Positions 43,162 to 50,843 of a stretch of DNA of 64,000 nt are shown piece by piece; position 1 is the first letter of the stretch; the number at the start of each line of letters is the position of its first letter. The stretch is from Streptomyces asoensis (GTDB lineage Bacteria; Actinomycetota; Actinomycetes; Streptomycetales; Streptomycetaceae), in contig NZ_BNEB01000003.1 of assembly GCF_016860545.1 (NCBI RefSeq), positions 62,001 through 126,000 of the forward strand. The letters are read 5' to 3'. A model generated the notes under the pieces. That model was not told the origin of the DNA. It did no database searches and saw nothing but the letters and a program-made list of their open reading frames with translations. The position numbers were made by a program, and so were the translations under genes.

Positions 43162-44616
43162 ATGTCGCAGATGCCCCGGCAGGCCGCCCTGCCGACGTGT
43201 CCGAGCTGTGCGGAGCCGCTCGACGCGGGTGACCGTTTCTGCGGTGCGTGCGGACACGACCTGTCCGCCGTACCGGCACGCCCGGACGACCACCCGACCC
43301 TCACGATGAACGGCTCACCCCCACCGGCCCCCGCACCGCAAGCCCCCGCGCCACCGGTTCCCGCGCCCGCGGCGCAGGCTCCGGCGTCGGCAGCGGCGGC
43401 CGGTCCGACGGTGAGCGGCACGGGTGGCGGCGGTGCGAACGGCGGTTTCGGCGCGGGCGGCGCTGCGGTGCCGCCACCGCAGGCGACTCCGCCGGGTGCC
43501 CCGGCGGCCCCGGTCGCGGCGAGCGGCCCGTCCGAGGGTCCTGCCGCGCACGCGGTCGCCGCGACCCCGGGCGCGTCCGGCACACCCGCCGTGTCCGGTG
43601 CGTCCGGTGTCCGGTTCGACCGGCCCGCGGAGCCCGACGAGTACGCCCTCCAGGCGCCCGACCCGCGGGTGGCCGCCGAAGCCGCCGCGGTGGCCGGCAC
43701 CACCAAGGTGTGCGTGGCGTGCCGCGCCGGCCGGGTCGACGACGACGGGTACTGCGAGAACTGCGGGCACGCCCAGCCCCGGGAACGCGACCACATGGAG
43801 CTGGAGTCGGGCCCCATGGCCGCCGTCAGCGACCGCGGTCTGCGCCACCACCGCAACGAGGACGCCTTCGGCCTCGGCCGCGCCGCCCTCCCCGACGGCT
43901 CCCCCGCCCTCGTCGCCATCGTCTGCGACGGCGTGTCCTCGGCGACCCGCCCCGACGACGCCTCCCTCGCCGCGTCCACGGCGGCCCGCGAGACCCTCCT
44001 CGCCGCCCTGCCGCAGGGCACGCACCCCCAGCAGGCCATGCACGAAGCCATCGTCGCCGCCTCCCACGCGGTCAACGCGCTGGCGGACGAGCCGGCCACG
44101 GCCCGTGAGCACGCCCCGCACCAGAACGCCCCGGCCTGCACCCTCGTCGGATCGGTCGTCACCGCCGGGCTGCTCGTCGTCGGCTGGGTCGGCGACAGCC
44201 GCGCCTACTGGGTCCCGGCGGACCGCAGTTCGTCACCGGCCAGGCTCACCGAGGACGACTCGTGGGCCGCGCAGATGGTCGCCGCGGGCCTGATGAACGA
44301 GGCGGAGGCCTACGCCGACGAGCGCGCCCACGCGATCACCGGCTGGCTCGGCGCCGACGCCTACGAACTGGAGCCGCACACCGCTTCCTTCAAGCCGGAC
44401 CGGCCCGGCGTGGTGGTGGTGTGCACGGACGGCCTGTGGAACTACGCGGAGGCGGCCGAGGAGATGGCCGAGGTCCTCCCGCAGGACGCCTGCGCCCGGC
44501 CGCTGCACAGCGCCCGCGTCCTCGTCGGCCACGCCCTCGACGGCGGGGGCCACGACAACGTAACAGTGGCCGTCGTGCCGTTCCCCGCCCCCGCGGAAGG
44601 GGCAGGATCGGCCTGA
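43162..44616 (+). CDS. PP2C-family serine/threonine phosphatase with two zinc ribbons
   Basis: A 484-residue metal-dependent phosphatase. Zinc ribbon 1 (CPSCAEPLDAGDRFCGACG) starts the protein. A Pro/Ala/Gly linker and zinc ribbon 2 (VCVACRAGRVDDDGYCENCG) follow. The PP2C domain runs from about residue 215 with RHHRNEDAF, VCDGVSS, GWVGDSRAYW, CTDGLWN and HDNVTV, so all metal-binding Asp are present. The ATG is 3 bases after the kinase stop, so kinase and phosphatase are made together. It most likely reverses PknG phosphorylation. Confidence 0.88.
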   Translation: MSQMPRQAALPTCPSCAEPLDAGDRFCGACGHDLSAVPARPDDHPTLTMNGSPPPAPAPQAPAPPVPAPAAQAPASAAAAGPTVSGTGGGGANGGFGAGGAAVPPPQATPPGAPAAPVAASGPSEGPAAHAVAATPGASGTPAVSGASGVRFDRPAEPDEYALQAPDPRVAAEAAAVAGTTKVCVACRAGRVDDDGYCENCGHAQPRERDHMELESGPMAAVSDRGLRHHRNEDAFGLGRAALPDGSPALVAIVCDGVSSATRPDDASLAASTAARETLLAALPQGTHPQQAMHEAIVAASHAVNALADEPATAREHAPHQNAPACTLVGSVVTAGLLVVGWVGDSRAYWVPADRSSSPARLTEDDSWAAQMVAAGLMNEAEAYADERAHAITGWLGADAYELEPHTASFKPDRPGVVVVCTDGLWNYAEAAEEMAEVLPQDACARPLHSARVLVGHALDGGGHDNVTVAVVPFPAPAEGAGSA

Positions 44617-44723
44617 GGCCGCAAACCGGAAATCACCGGCACCACCGGCCGCAACGGCACCACCCGCAGCACCACGCAGCACGGGGAAGCACCAGCAGTA
44701 CGGGGAAGCACGCGAAAGACGCG

Positions 44724-44749
44724 TACGGGCCGGTGGGGACCGGCCCGTA
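44724..44749 (+). terminator. Hairpin between the phosphatase and vWA genes
   Basis: TACGGGCCGGT (44724-44734) pairs perfectly with ACCGGCCCGTA (44739-44749) around GGGG. The 186-base spacer also has short GCAC-rich repeats. It could end the first transcript or attenuate read-through to the vWA and FHA genes. Confidence 0.6.
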
Positions 44750-44802
44750 GCCAGACACCGCCCTGCGAACGGGCGGCGTTTCCAAGGGGGATCGAAGCAG
44801 GC

Positions 44803-46149
44803 ATGGCCAATTTCTCGAAGTCGAACGTGCCGCAGTTCTCGGTGGACGTCTACCAGAACGAGTACCTGCCGGAAGGCGGCCGCGAGGTCAACGCGATCGT
44901 CACGGTCACCGCCACCGGCGGCGGCACGGTGGGCAGCGCGGCAGCCGCGCCCCACCTCTACTCGCCGAGCCAGGGCCCGTCCGCCGCCGTCGCGATCATG
45001 GTGGACTGTTCCGGCTCCATGGACTATCCGCCGACCAAGATGCGCAACGCCCGCGACGCCACCGCCGCCGCCATCGACACCCTGCGCGACGGTGTGCACT
45101 TCTCGGTGATCGGCGGCACGCACGTCGCCAAGGAGGTCTACCCGGGCGGGGGCCGGCTCGCGGTCGCCGACGCGACCACCCGCGAGCAGGCCAAGCAGGC
45201 CCTGCGCCGGCTGAGTGCGGGCGGCGGCACGGCGATCGGCACCTGGCTGCGGCTGGCCGACCGGCTGCTGTCGACCGCGGACGTCGCGATCCGGCACGGC
45301 ATCCTGCTGACCGACGGCCGCAACGAGCACGAGACGCCGCAGGACCTCAGGGCCGCCCTCGACGACTGCGCCGGACGTTTCACCTGTGACGCCCGTGGCG
45401 TGGGCACCGACTGGGAAGTGAAAGAAGTCACAGGGATCGCCTCCGCCCTGCTCGGCACCGCCGACATCGTCGCCGACCCGGCCGGTCTCGCCGCCGACTT
45501 CACGCAGATGATGGAGACGGCGATGGGGAAGGAGGTCGCGGACGTCGCGCTGCGGCTGTGGACCCCGGTCGGCACCGCCATCAGGTTCGTCAAGCAGGTC
45601 GCGCCGACGGTCGAGGAGCTGACCGGCCGCCGCACCGAGGCGGGCCCGCGCGCGGGCGACTACCCCACCGGTTCCTGGGGCGACGAGTCCCGCGACTACC
45701 ACGTGTGCGTCGAGGTCCCGGCCGCGAACGTCGGCCAGGAAATGCTCGCCGCCCGGGTCTCGCTGGTCATCCCGCAGCCCGACGGGACCGTGCACCAGCT
45801 CGGCGCCCAGGGTCTCGTGAAGGCCGTCTGGACCGACGACATGGCCGCCTCCACGTCGATCAACCCCCAGGTCGCGCACTACACGGGCCAGGCCGAACTG
45901 GCACAGGTCATCCAACAGGGCCTCGACCTTCGCAAAGCGGGCGATATGGACGGAGCGACGGCCAAGCTGGGCCGTGCCGTCCAGCTCGCCAGCGCCTCGG
46001 GCAACGGTGATACTGCGAAACTGCTTGCGAAGGTGGTGGACGTGGTCGATGCCACGACAGGTACTGTGCGACTGAAGGCGAAGGTCACGGACGCCGACGA
46101 GATGACGCTCGAGACCCGGTCCACAAAGACTGTTCGTGTAAAGAAGTGA
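44803..46149 (+). CDS. von Willebrand factor A domain protein
   Basis: A 448-residue soluble protein. A beta-rich N-terminal part (residues 1-60) precedes the vWA domain with the MIDAS motif VDCSGSM (about residues 67-73), Thr in SAGGGTAIG and Asp in LLTDGRNEHE, so metal-dependent partner binding is intact. A beta-sandwich follows. The last 80 residues form helices (LRKAGDMDGATAKLGRAVQLA) and a basic tail with ETRSTKT. The RBS AAGGGGG precedes the ATG. Between a phosphatase and an FHA gene, it is likely a scaffold or target of the same pathway. Confidence 0.85.
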   Translation: MANFSKSNVPQFSVDVYQNEYLPEGGREVNAIVTVTATGGGTVGSAAAAPHLYSPSQGPSAAVAIMVDCSGSMDYPPTKMRNARDATAAAIDTLRDGVHFSVIGGTHVAKEVYPGGGRLAVADATTREQAKQALRRLSAGGGTAIGTWLRLADRLLSTADVAIRHGILLTDGRNEHETPQDLRAALDDCAGRFTCDARGVGTDWEVKEVTGIASALLGTADIVADPAGLAADFTQMMETAMGKEVADVALRLWTPVGTAIRFVKQVAPTVEELTGRRTEAGPRAGDYPTGSWGDESRDYHVCVEVPAANVGQEMLAARVSLVIPQPDGTVHQLGAQGLVKAVWTDDMAASTSINPQVAHYTGQAELAQVIQQGLDLRKAGDMDGATAKLGRAVQLASASGNGDTAKLLAKVVDVVDATTGTVRLKAKVTDADEMTLETRSTKTVRVKK

Positions 46150-46197
46150 CCTGGACCCGCTTCAGGCACACCGAAGGAGAGAGGGGGACGCGCCGAC

Positions 46198-47997
46198 ATG
46201 CCGACCTGCCCGAACGGACACCAGTCGGGTTCCGACGACTGGTGCGAGGTCTGCGGTCACCGCATGGCCGGTGCCGTACCCCCGCCCCCTCCGCCGCCGC
46301 CCCCGCCCGGCGGTGGCTACGGCTTCCCGCCCCCGCCCGGCCAGGACCAGGGCGGCCGGCCCGGTGGACGGCACCTGTCGTCCGTACCGGACCACGAACC
46401 CGAGCTCTGCCCGCAGTGCCGTACGCCCCGTGAGGGCGGCGCGCCGTTCTGCGAGGAGTGCCGGTGGAACTTCCTCACCAACACGGCCACCTCGTACACC
46501 CCGGCCGCGCCGCGCCCCTCGGGCCCGGGTCCCGGTGGACCCGGCGGTCCCGGCGGTCCCGGTGGACCCGGCCAGGGCGGTCCGGGCGGGCGCTACCAGC
46601 CGCCGCCCCCGACCTACGGCGGCGACTCCTTCGACTACCAGAGCTCCCGTCCGTCCCAGGTGAACCGGCCCGCCGAACCGATCCCGCCGTTCGGCGGCGA
46701 GCCGTCCGGCCCGGCCGGTCCCGGCGGACCGGGCAGGCCCGGTGGCCAGGGCGGACCCGGTGGACCCGGTGGCCAGGGCAGGCCCGGTGGCCCGGGAGGT
46801 CCCGGAGGTCCGGGGAACACGGCCGGAGGACCGCCCGCGGGCGCCTTCGGGCGTGACCCGTCGGGCCAGGGCGGCGACGCCTTCCGGCGTGAGCCCACCG
46901 GTCCCGGCGGCGACCCCTTCCGGCGTGAACCCTCCGGCCAGGGCGGCGACCCCTTCGGCGGACCCGGCGGCCCCGGTGGCCGTCCGCCCGGTCCCTCCGG
47001 CGATCCCTTCGGCCGCGAGCCGTCGGGCCCGCCCACGGACCCCTACCGTCGCGAGCAGAGCGGACAGGCCTCCGACCCCTTCGGACGTGAGCCCTCCGGT
47101 CCCGGCGGCGACCCGTTCCGGCGTGAACCCCCCGGCCGGAGCGGCGACCCCTTCGGCGGACCCGGCCGTCCCCCGGGCCCGCCCGGCTCCGGTCCCGGCG
47201 GCCCGTCCGCCTTCGGCGGCGACCCGTCACGCCCCGCGCCGCCTCCGACCGGCCCCCACCCGACGTCCGGCCCCGGCATACCCGGCCAGGGTGGCTTCGG
47301 CGGCCAGGGCGACCCCCGGGCCCAGGGCGGCCCCGGCGGTCCCCAGGCCTTCCAGGCGTCCGGCACCACGGCCCCGCCCGGCTACCCGCAGGAGACGGGC
47401 CGCCCGCAGCCCGGTGGGCAGCCCTTCGGCGACGACGACTGGGTGATCTCCCCGCCGTCGAACACCGGCCCCGGCCCGGGCGCGCCCGGCGGTCCCGGCG
47501 GATCCGGTCCGGCCCAGGGCGGCGGAGGCTACGGCTACCCGCAGCCCGGCGCGGGCCAGGCCCCGCCCGGCTCCGGGTTCCCGCAGCAGGCGGCCGCCTG
47601 GACGGTGACCATCGGCCCCGACCGCGCGTACTTCATGGCGATGATGCACCGTTCGGGCCCCGAGGCCGCGGGCCTCAACCTGCCCGCCTACTCGCCCGAG
47701 CAGCAGCGCACGCTCACCGGCAACCAGTTCACCATCGGCCGCCGCCGCCACTCCACCGGCGAGACGCCGGACCTGGACCTGTCGGTGCCGCCGGAGGACC
47801 CGGGCGTCTCGCACCAGCACGCGGTACTGGTCCAGCAGCCCGACGGCACCTGGGCGGTCGTCGACCAGAACTCGACCAACGGCACCACGGTCAACGGCTC
47901 GGAAGAACCGATCCAGCCGTTCGTCCCGGTCCCGCTCCAGGACGGCGACCAGGTGCACGTCGGCGCCTGGACGACGATCACCATCCGCCGCGGCTAG
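46198..47997 (+). CDS. FHA-domain protein with zinc ribbons and a Gly/Pro-rich repeat linker
   Basis: A 599-residue cytoplasmic phospho-threonine reader. Two zinc ribbons occupy the start (CPNGHQSGSDDWCEVCG, and CPQCRTPREGGAPFCEEC near residue 75). A linker of about 350 residues is almost wholly Gly, Pro, Asp, Arg and Ser with repeats of the DPFRREPSG type. The FHA domain is at the C-terminus (about 500-599) with GRRR, VSHQHAVL and STNGTTVNG, so the phosphate-binding residues are intact. It is the last gene of the locus. FHA proteins (GarA/OdhI) are the known PknG substrates, so this is a likely reader or substrate. No N-terminal ETTR-type site is seen. Confidence 0.88.
   Translation: MPTCPNGHQSGSDDWCEVCGHRMAGAVPPPPPPPPPPGGGYGFPPPPGQDQGGRPGGRHLSSVPDHEPELCPQCRTPREGGAPFCEECRWNFLTNTATSYTPAAPRPSGPGPGGPGGPGGPGGPGQGGPGGRYQPPPPTYGGDSFDYQSSRPSQVNRPAEPIPPFGGEPSGPAGPGGPGRPGGQGGPGGPGGQGRPGGPGGPGGPGNTAGGPPAGAFGRDPSGQGGDAFRREPTGPGGDPFRREPSGQGGDPFGGPGGPGGRPPGPSGDPFGREPSGPPTDPYRREQSGQASDPFGREPSGPGGDPFRREPPGRSGDPFGGPGRPPGPPGSGPGGPSAFGGDPSRPAPPPTGPHPTSGPGIPGQGGFGGQGDPRAQGGPGGPQAFQASGTTAPPGYPQETGRPQPGGQPFGDDDWVISPPSNTGPGPGAPGGPGGSGPAQGGGGYGYPQPGAGQAPPGSGFPQQAAAWTVTIGPDRAYFMAMMHRSGPEAAGLNLPAYSPEQQRTLTGNQFTIGRRRHSTGETPDLDLSVPPEDPGVSHQHAVLVQQPDGTWAVVDQNSTNGTTVNGSEEPIQPFVPVPLQDGDQVHVGAWTTITIRRG
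46843..47166 (+). repeat. Imperfect tandem repeats encoding DPFRREPSG-type units
   Basis: Roughly eight copies of a 30-40 base unit encode (D/R)PF(R/G)REPSG(Q/P)GG within the FHA protein linker. The preceding 46500-46830 is made of GGP-type repeats. Such DNA expands and contracts easily. Confidence 0.7.
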
Positions 47998-48029
47998 ACC
48001 CCGGCGGCACCAGGACCCGGCGCATCCGG

Positions 48030-48051
48030 CCGGCCCGACATCTCGGGCCGG
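48030..48051. terminator. Terminator between the FHA and methyltransferase genes
   Basis: CCGGCCCG (48030-48037) pairs with CGGGCCGG (48044-48051), loop of 6 bases, between converging genes. Confidence 0.6.
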
Positions 48052-48060
48052 GCCGCGGCG

Positions 48061-48114
48061 CCGGGTCCGTCCTCCGCACCGGGTCCGTCCGGCACGCCGG
48101 GTCCGTCCGCGGCC
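48061..48114. repeat. Three tandem 18-bp repeats between converging genes
   Basis: CCGGGTCCGTCC occurs at 48061, 48079 and 48097, exactly 18 bases apart, just before the methyltransferase stop. Non-coding. Confidence 0.72.
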
Positions 48115-48117
48115 GGG

Positions 48118-49110
48118 TCAGCCCGCCGCTTCCGGCAGGGGCCACGCGTACGGCCCCTCCGGTTCGTCGAGCCACGCCCACGCGTGCCCGGCGTCGAGCG
48201 TGATGCCGTACCGCTCCCTCCCCGGCATGCCCTCGCGTTCCCACAGGGAGGCCGCCTCCTGGGGGTCGAGGGTGCCCCGGGTCAGGGCCAGCAGGAAACG
48301 GAACCGGTCGTTGTCGCGGGCCCGGCGCGGCACCCCGGCGAGCACCACCTCCTCCGGCTCGGACCGTCCCGACCCGCGCAACGGCACGAAGTAGGCCGCC
48401 GTCTCGAGGAACCGGCCCTCGGCGTGGGAGGCGTCCCGCACGGTCAGCGCGATCAGCCCGGTGGCCAGCGGCGCCAGGATCAGGGCCCCGGGGGCGCACT
48501 GGGCGAGCCAGGCGCGCGGGACCGTCGTCAGGGTGCAGGTCACGATGATCCGGTCGAAGGGGGCGCGTTCGGGAACGCCCCGCGCCCCGTCGCCGGTGAC
48601 CACGGCCGGCCGGTACCCGGCCTCCTCCAGGTGCCGGCGCGCGGACTCGGTGATCTCCGGGTCCAGGTCGACGGTGGTGACGTTCCCCTCGCCGAGCCGG
48701 TACGACAGCAGTGCCGCGTTGTAACCGGTGCCCGCGCCGATCTCCAGGACCCGGGCGCCGTCCTCGACCCGCAGTTCGGCCAGCATCAGCGCCATCAGCG
48801 AGGGCTGGCTGCTGGACGAGAGCAGCACGCCGTCCCGCAGCCGGGTGGCCAGCGGGGTGTCCTCGTACGCGCCCCGCATCCACCGTTCGCGGGTGCGCGG
48901 ATCGGGGCTCTCGCCCCAGCGCCGCTCGTAGCCGCCCGCCCCGCCGACGTAGTAGTAGGGCACGAAGAGGTGGCGCGGGACCGCGGCGAAGGCGTCCCGC
49001 CAGCGCGGATCGGCGGCGAAGGCTCCGCTCGCCTCGATCTCGCGCAGCAGCCCGGCCCGTGCCGACGCCTCAGGACCGTCCGCCTCGTTGTCGCGTGCGT
49101 CCGCGCTCAT
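48118..49110 (-). CDS. Protein-L-isoaspartate O-methyltransferase-like methyltransferase
   Basis: A 330-residue SAM-dependent methyltransferase of the PCMT type. The N-terminal region has RWRDAFAAVPRHLFVP and LLSSSSQPSLMALML, and the SAM-binding VLEIGAGTGYNAALL lies at about residues 120-134, then VTTVDLDPEI. The C-terminal 110 residues are longer than in classic Pcm. Such long forms occur in actinobacteria, some as RiPP-tailoring enzymes, but no precursor peptide gene is nearby. The ATG at 49110 follows GTGGAGT; an ATG 39 bases earlier lacks a site. Confidence 0.83.
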   Translation of the reverse strand: MSADARDNEADGPEASARAGLLREIEASGAFAADPRWRDAFAAVPRHLFVPYYYVGGAGGYERRWGESPDPRTRERWMRGAYEDTPLATRLRDGVLLSSSSQPSLMALMLAELRVEDGARVLEIGAGTGYNAALLSYRLGEGNVTTVDLDPEITESARRHLEEAGYRPAVVTGDGARGVPERAPFDRIIVTCTLTTVPRAWLAQCAPGALILAPLATGLIALTVRDASHAEGRFLETAAYFVPLRGSGRSEPEEVVLAGVPRRARDNDRFRFLLALTRGTLDPQEAASLWEREGMPGRERYGITLDAGHAWAWLDEPEGPYAWPLPEAAG

Positions 49111-49209
49111 GACTCCACTGTGCGGCGCGCGGCCCGGGGAAGCGAGCATCCGGCGGCGGGCGACGGGGTGGTCCTAGGCCTGGAGTCCTCCGTCCCCCGG
49201 TCTGAGACC

Positions 49210-49629
49210 ATGGGAGACGTGAAAGAGATTCGGCGCGGCACGCTTCAGGAGCAGACCTTCTACGAGCAGGTCGGCGGGGAGGAGACCTTCCGCCGGCTGG
49301 TGCACCGTTTCTACGAGGGAGTCGCCGGGGACCCCGTGCTGCGGGCCATGTACCCCGAGGAGGACCTCGGTCCGGCCGAGGAGCGTTTCGCGCTGTTCCT
49401 CATGCAGTACTGGGGCGGTCCGACGACGTACAGCGAGAACCGCGGCCACCCGCGGCTGCGCATGCGGCACGCGCCCTTCGCCGTGGACCGCGCCGCGCAC
49501 GACGCCTGGCTGAGGCACATGCGGGTCGCGGTCGACGAACTCGGCCTGTCCGAGGAACACGAACACACTCTGTGGAACTACCTGACGTACGCGGCGGCGT
49601 CGATGGTGAACACCCCGACCCCGGAGTGA
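49210..49629 (+). CDS. Truncated haemoglobin (group II, HbO type)
   Basis: A 139-residue haem protein of the 2-on-2 globin fold. The start TFYEQVGGEETFRRLVHRFYEGV, the CD region MQYWGGPTTYSENRGHPRLRMRHAPF with the proximal His, and the late Trp in HTLWNYLTY mark group II. Such proteins bind oxygen or nitric oxide. The ATG at 49210 is weakly supported; a GTG at 49219 with GGGAG close by is an alternative that removes three residues. It is divergent from the methyltransferase gene. Confidence 0.88.
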   Translation: MGDVKEIRRGTLQEQTFYEQVGGEETFRRLVHRFYEGVAGDPVLRAMYPEEDLGPAEERFALFLMQYWGGPTTYSENRGHPRLRMRHAPFAVDRAAHDAWLRHMRVAVDELGLSEEHEHTLWNYLTYAAASMVNTPTPE

Positions 49630-49728
49630 GCGCGCACGGCCTGGGGCGAGGGCGGATGCGTCGGCGTCGGTGTGCGGGCCCGGGGACCGGGGCTCGGAGG
49701 CCGAGGCTCGGGGCCCGGGCGGAGCCCG

Positions 49729-50409
49729 TCAGCGGACGCTGACGTCGAGCATCCCCAGCCGCCCCGACTGCCGTACGGCGACGGACCCGTACGGTGTGCG
49801 CAGCCGCAGCCAGGCGCCGAGCGCGAGCAGGCCCAGGTCCTCCGAACGCGTCGAAGGCCGCAGGAACCCGAGGGACTGCGCCGCGTGCACGGCGCGCACG
49901 GGAAGGCCGCTGTCGCCGACCGTCCGGGACCAGATCTCCCGGCCGATCCGGTCCAGTTCGGCCCGCGTCCGCAGCTCGGGCGTCAACTCCTCGGTGCGGG
50001 AACGGAATTCACCGACCGCCGCCCCGACCATCGCCCGCAGTTCCTGCGCGCCGGGCAGCCCGGGGCGGGGCTGCCATCCACCGCGGGGCGGCAGCACGCC
50101 GGCCCACGGCGGCCCCGTGACGGCCGCGGGAACGGCCGCCGTCGCCGCGTTCTCGTCGACGGACTCCAGCAACTCGCCCGCGGACACGGTCACGTCCAGC
50201 GTGACGTCGAGGCCGTCCTCGTACGGCTTGGCCAGCCGGACCGCGCGGATCGCGAGCACCTCGAAGGAGGGCGGCCTGCCGAACACGGCGAGCGCCGTGC
50301 CGGCCGCCTGGAGCCGCACGGCCGCACCCCGGTCGTAGTGGAGCAGCCGGGAGAGGAAGGCCGCGACGTCCGCCGCCTCCCCCTCGTCGGCGAGGTGGAG
50401 CACCGTCAT
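49729..50409 (-). CDS. Conserved hypothetical protein of the ettA operon
   Basis: A 226-residue soluble protein with no recognised domain. It contains an N-terminal alpha/beta region (AAFLSRLLHYDRGAAVRLQ) and a C-terminal helical region (QSLGFLRPSTRSEDLGLLALGAWLRLRTPYG). The ATG overlaps the thioesterase stop by 4 bases, so it is third in an ettA-thioesterase operon. Codon use and the overlap support a real gene. Function unknown. Confidence 0.72.
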   Translation of the reverse strand: MTVLHLADEGEAADVAAFLSRLLHYDRGAAVRLQAAGTALAVFGRPPSFEVLAIRAVRLAKPYEDGLDVTLDVTVSAGELLESVDENAATAAVPAAVTGPPWAGVLPPRGGWQPRPGLPGAQELRAMVGAAVGEFRSRTEELTPELRTRAELDRIGREIWSRTVGDSGLPVRAVHAAQSLGFLRPSTRSEDLGLLALGAWLRLRTPYGSVAVRQSGRLGMLDVSVR

Positions 50410-50837
50410 GCGGCGACGGCCTCCTTGCCGGCGTCCTTCGCGTCGCCCCGGTCGTCCCCGTACTCCTCGAGGAACTCACGTTCCTCGGCGGTGATCCGGC
50501 GCGGCCGCTGCGCCTCGAAGTCGAACGGCACGATGACGGTGGAGGCGCGGACGTACACGACGTCCCCGTCCTTCACCTCGTAGCAGATCGTGAAGGACGC
50601 GGCCTTTATCTGCGTGACCCACAGCTCGATGTCGACCGGCGAGTGCCGGTGGACGAGCTGCCGCTTGTAGTCGATCTCGTGGCGCGCCACCACGGACCCC
50701 TGCTGGAAATCCTTGTCCGGGCGGAACAGGAAGTCGATACGGGCTTCCTCCAGGTAGCGGAGGAAGACCACGTTGTTGACGTGGCCGTACGCGTCCATGT
50801 CCGCCCAGCGCAGCGGGCAGCGGTAGATGTGCCGCAA
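50406..50837 (-). CDS. Acyl-CoA thioesterase, 4-hydroxybenzoyl-CoA thioesterase-like hotdog fold
   Basis: A 143-residue cytoplasmic thioesterase. The hotdog signature includes RWADMDAYGHVNNVVFLRYLEEARIDF, with the catalytic Asp in DMDAYGHVNN, and VVARHEIDYKRQLVHR. Length fits a single hotdog domain. Substrate acyl-CoA is unknown. It starts 6 bases after the ettA stop on the same transcript. Confidence 0.86.
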   Translation of the reverse strand: MRHIYRCPLRWADMDAYGHVNNVVFLRYLEEARIDFLFRPDKDFQQGSVVARHEIDYKRQLVHRHSPVDIELWVTQIKAASFTICYEVKDGDVVYVRASTVIVPFDFEAQRPRRITAEEREFLEEYGDDRGDAKDAGKEAVAA

Positions 50838-50843
50838 GATCGA

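Noticed and set aside
48118..49110. RiPP biosynthetic methyltransferase
   Set aside because: No precursor peptide, lanthionine or ATP-grasp gene is nearby; only the length of the C-terminal part suggested it.
49166..49182. DasR-type site (dre) in GTGGTCCTAGGCCTGG upstream of the globin gene
   Set aside because: The match to the dre consensus is partial and asymmetric, and the neighbouring gene is not an amino-sugar gene.
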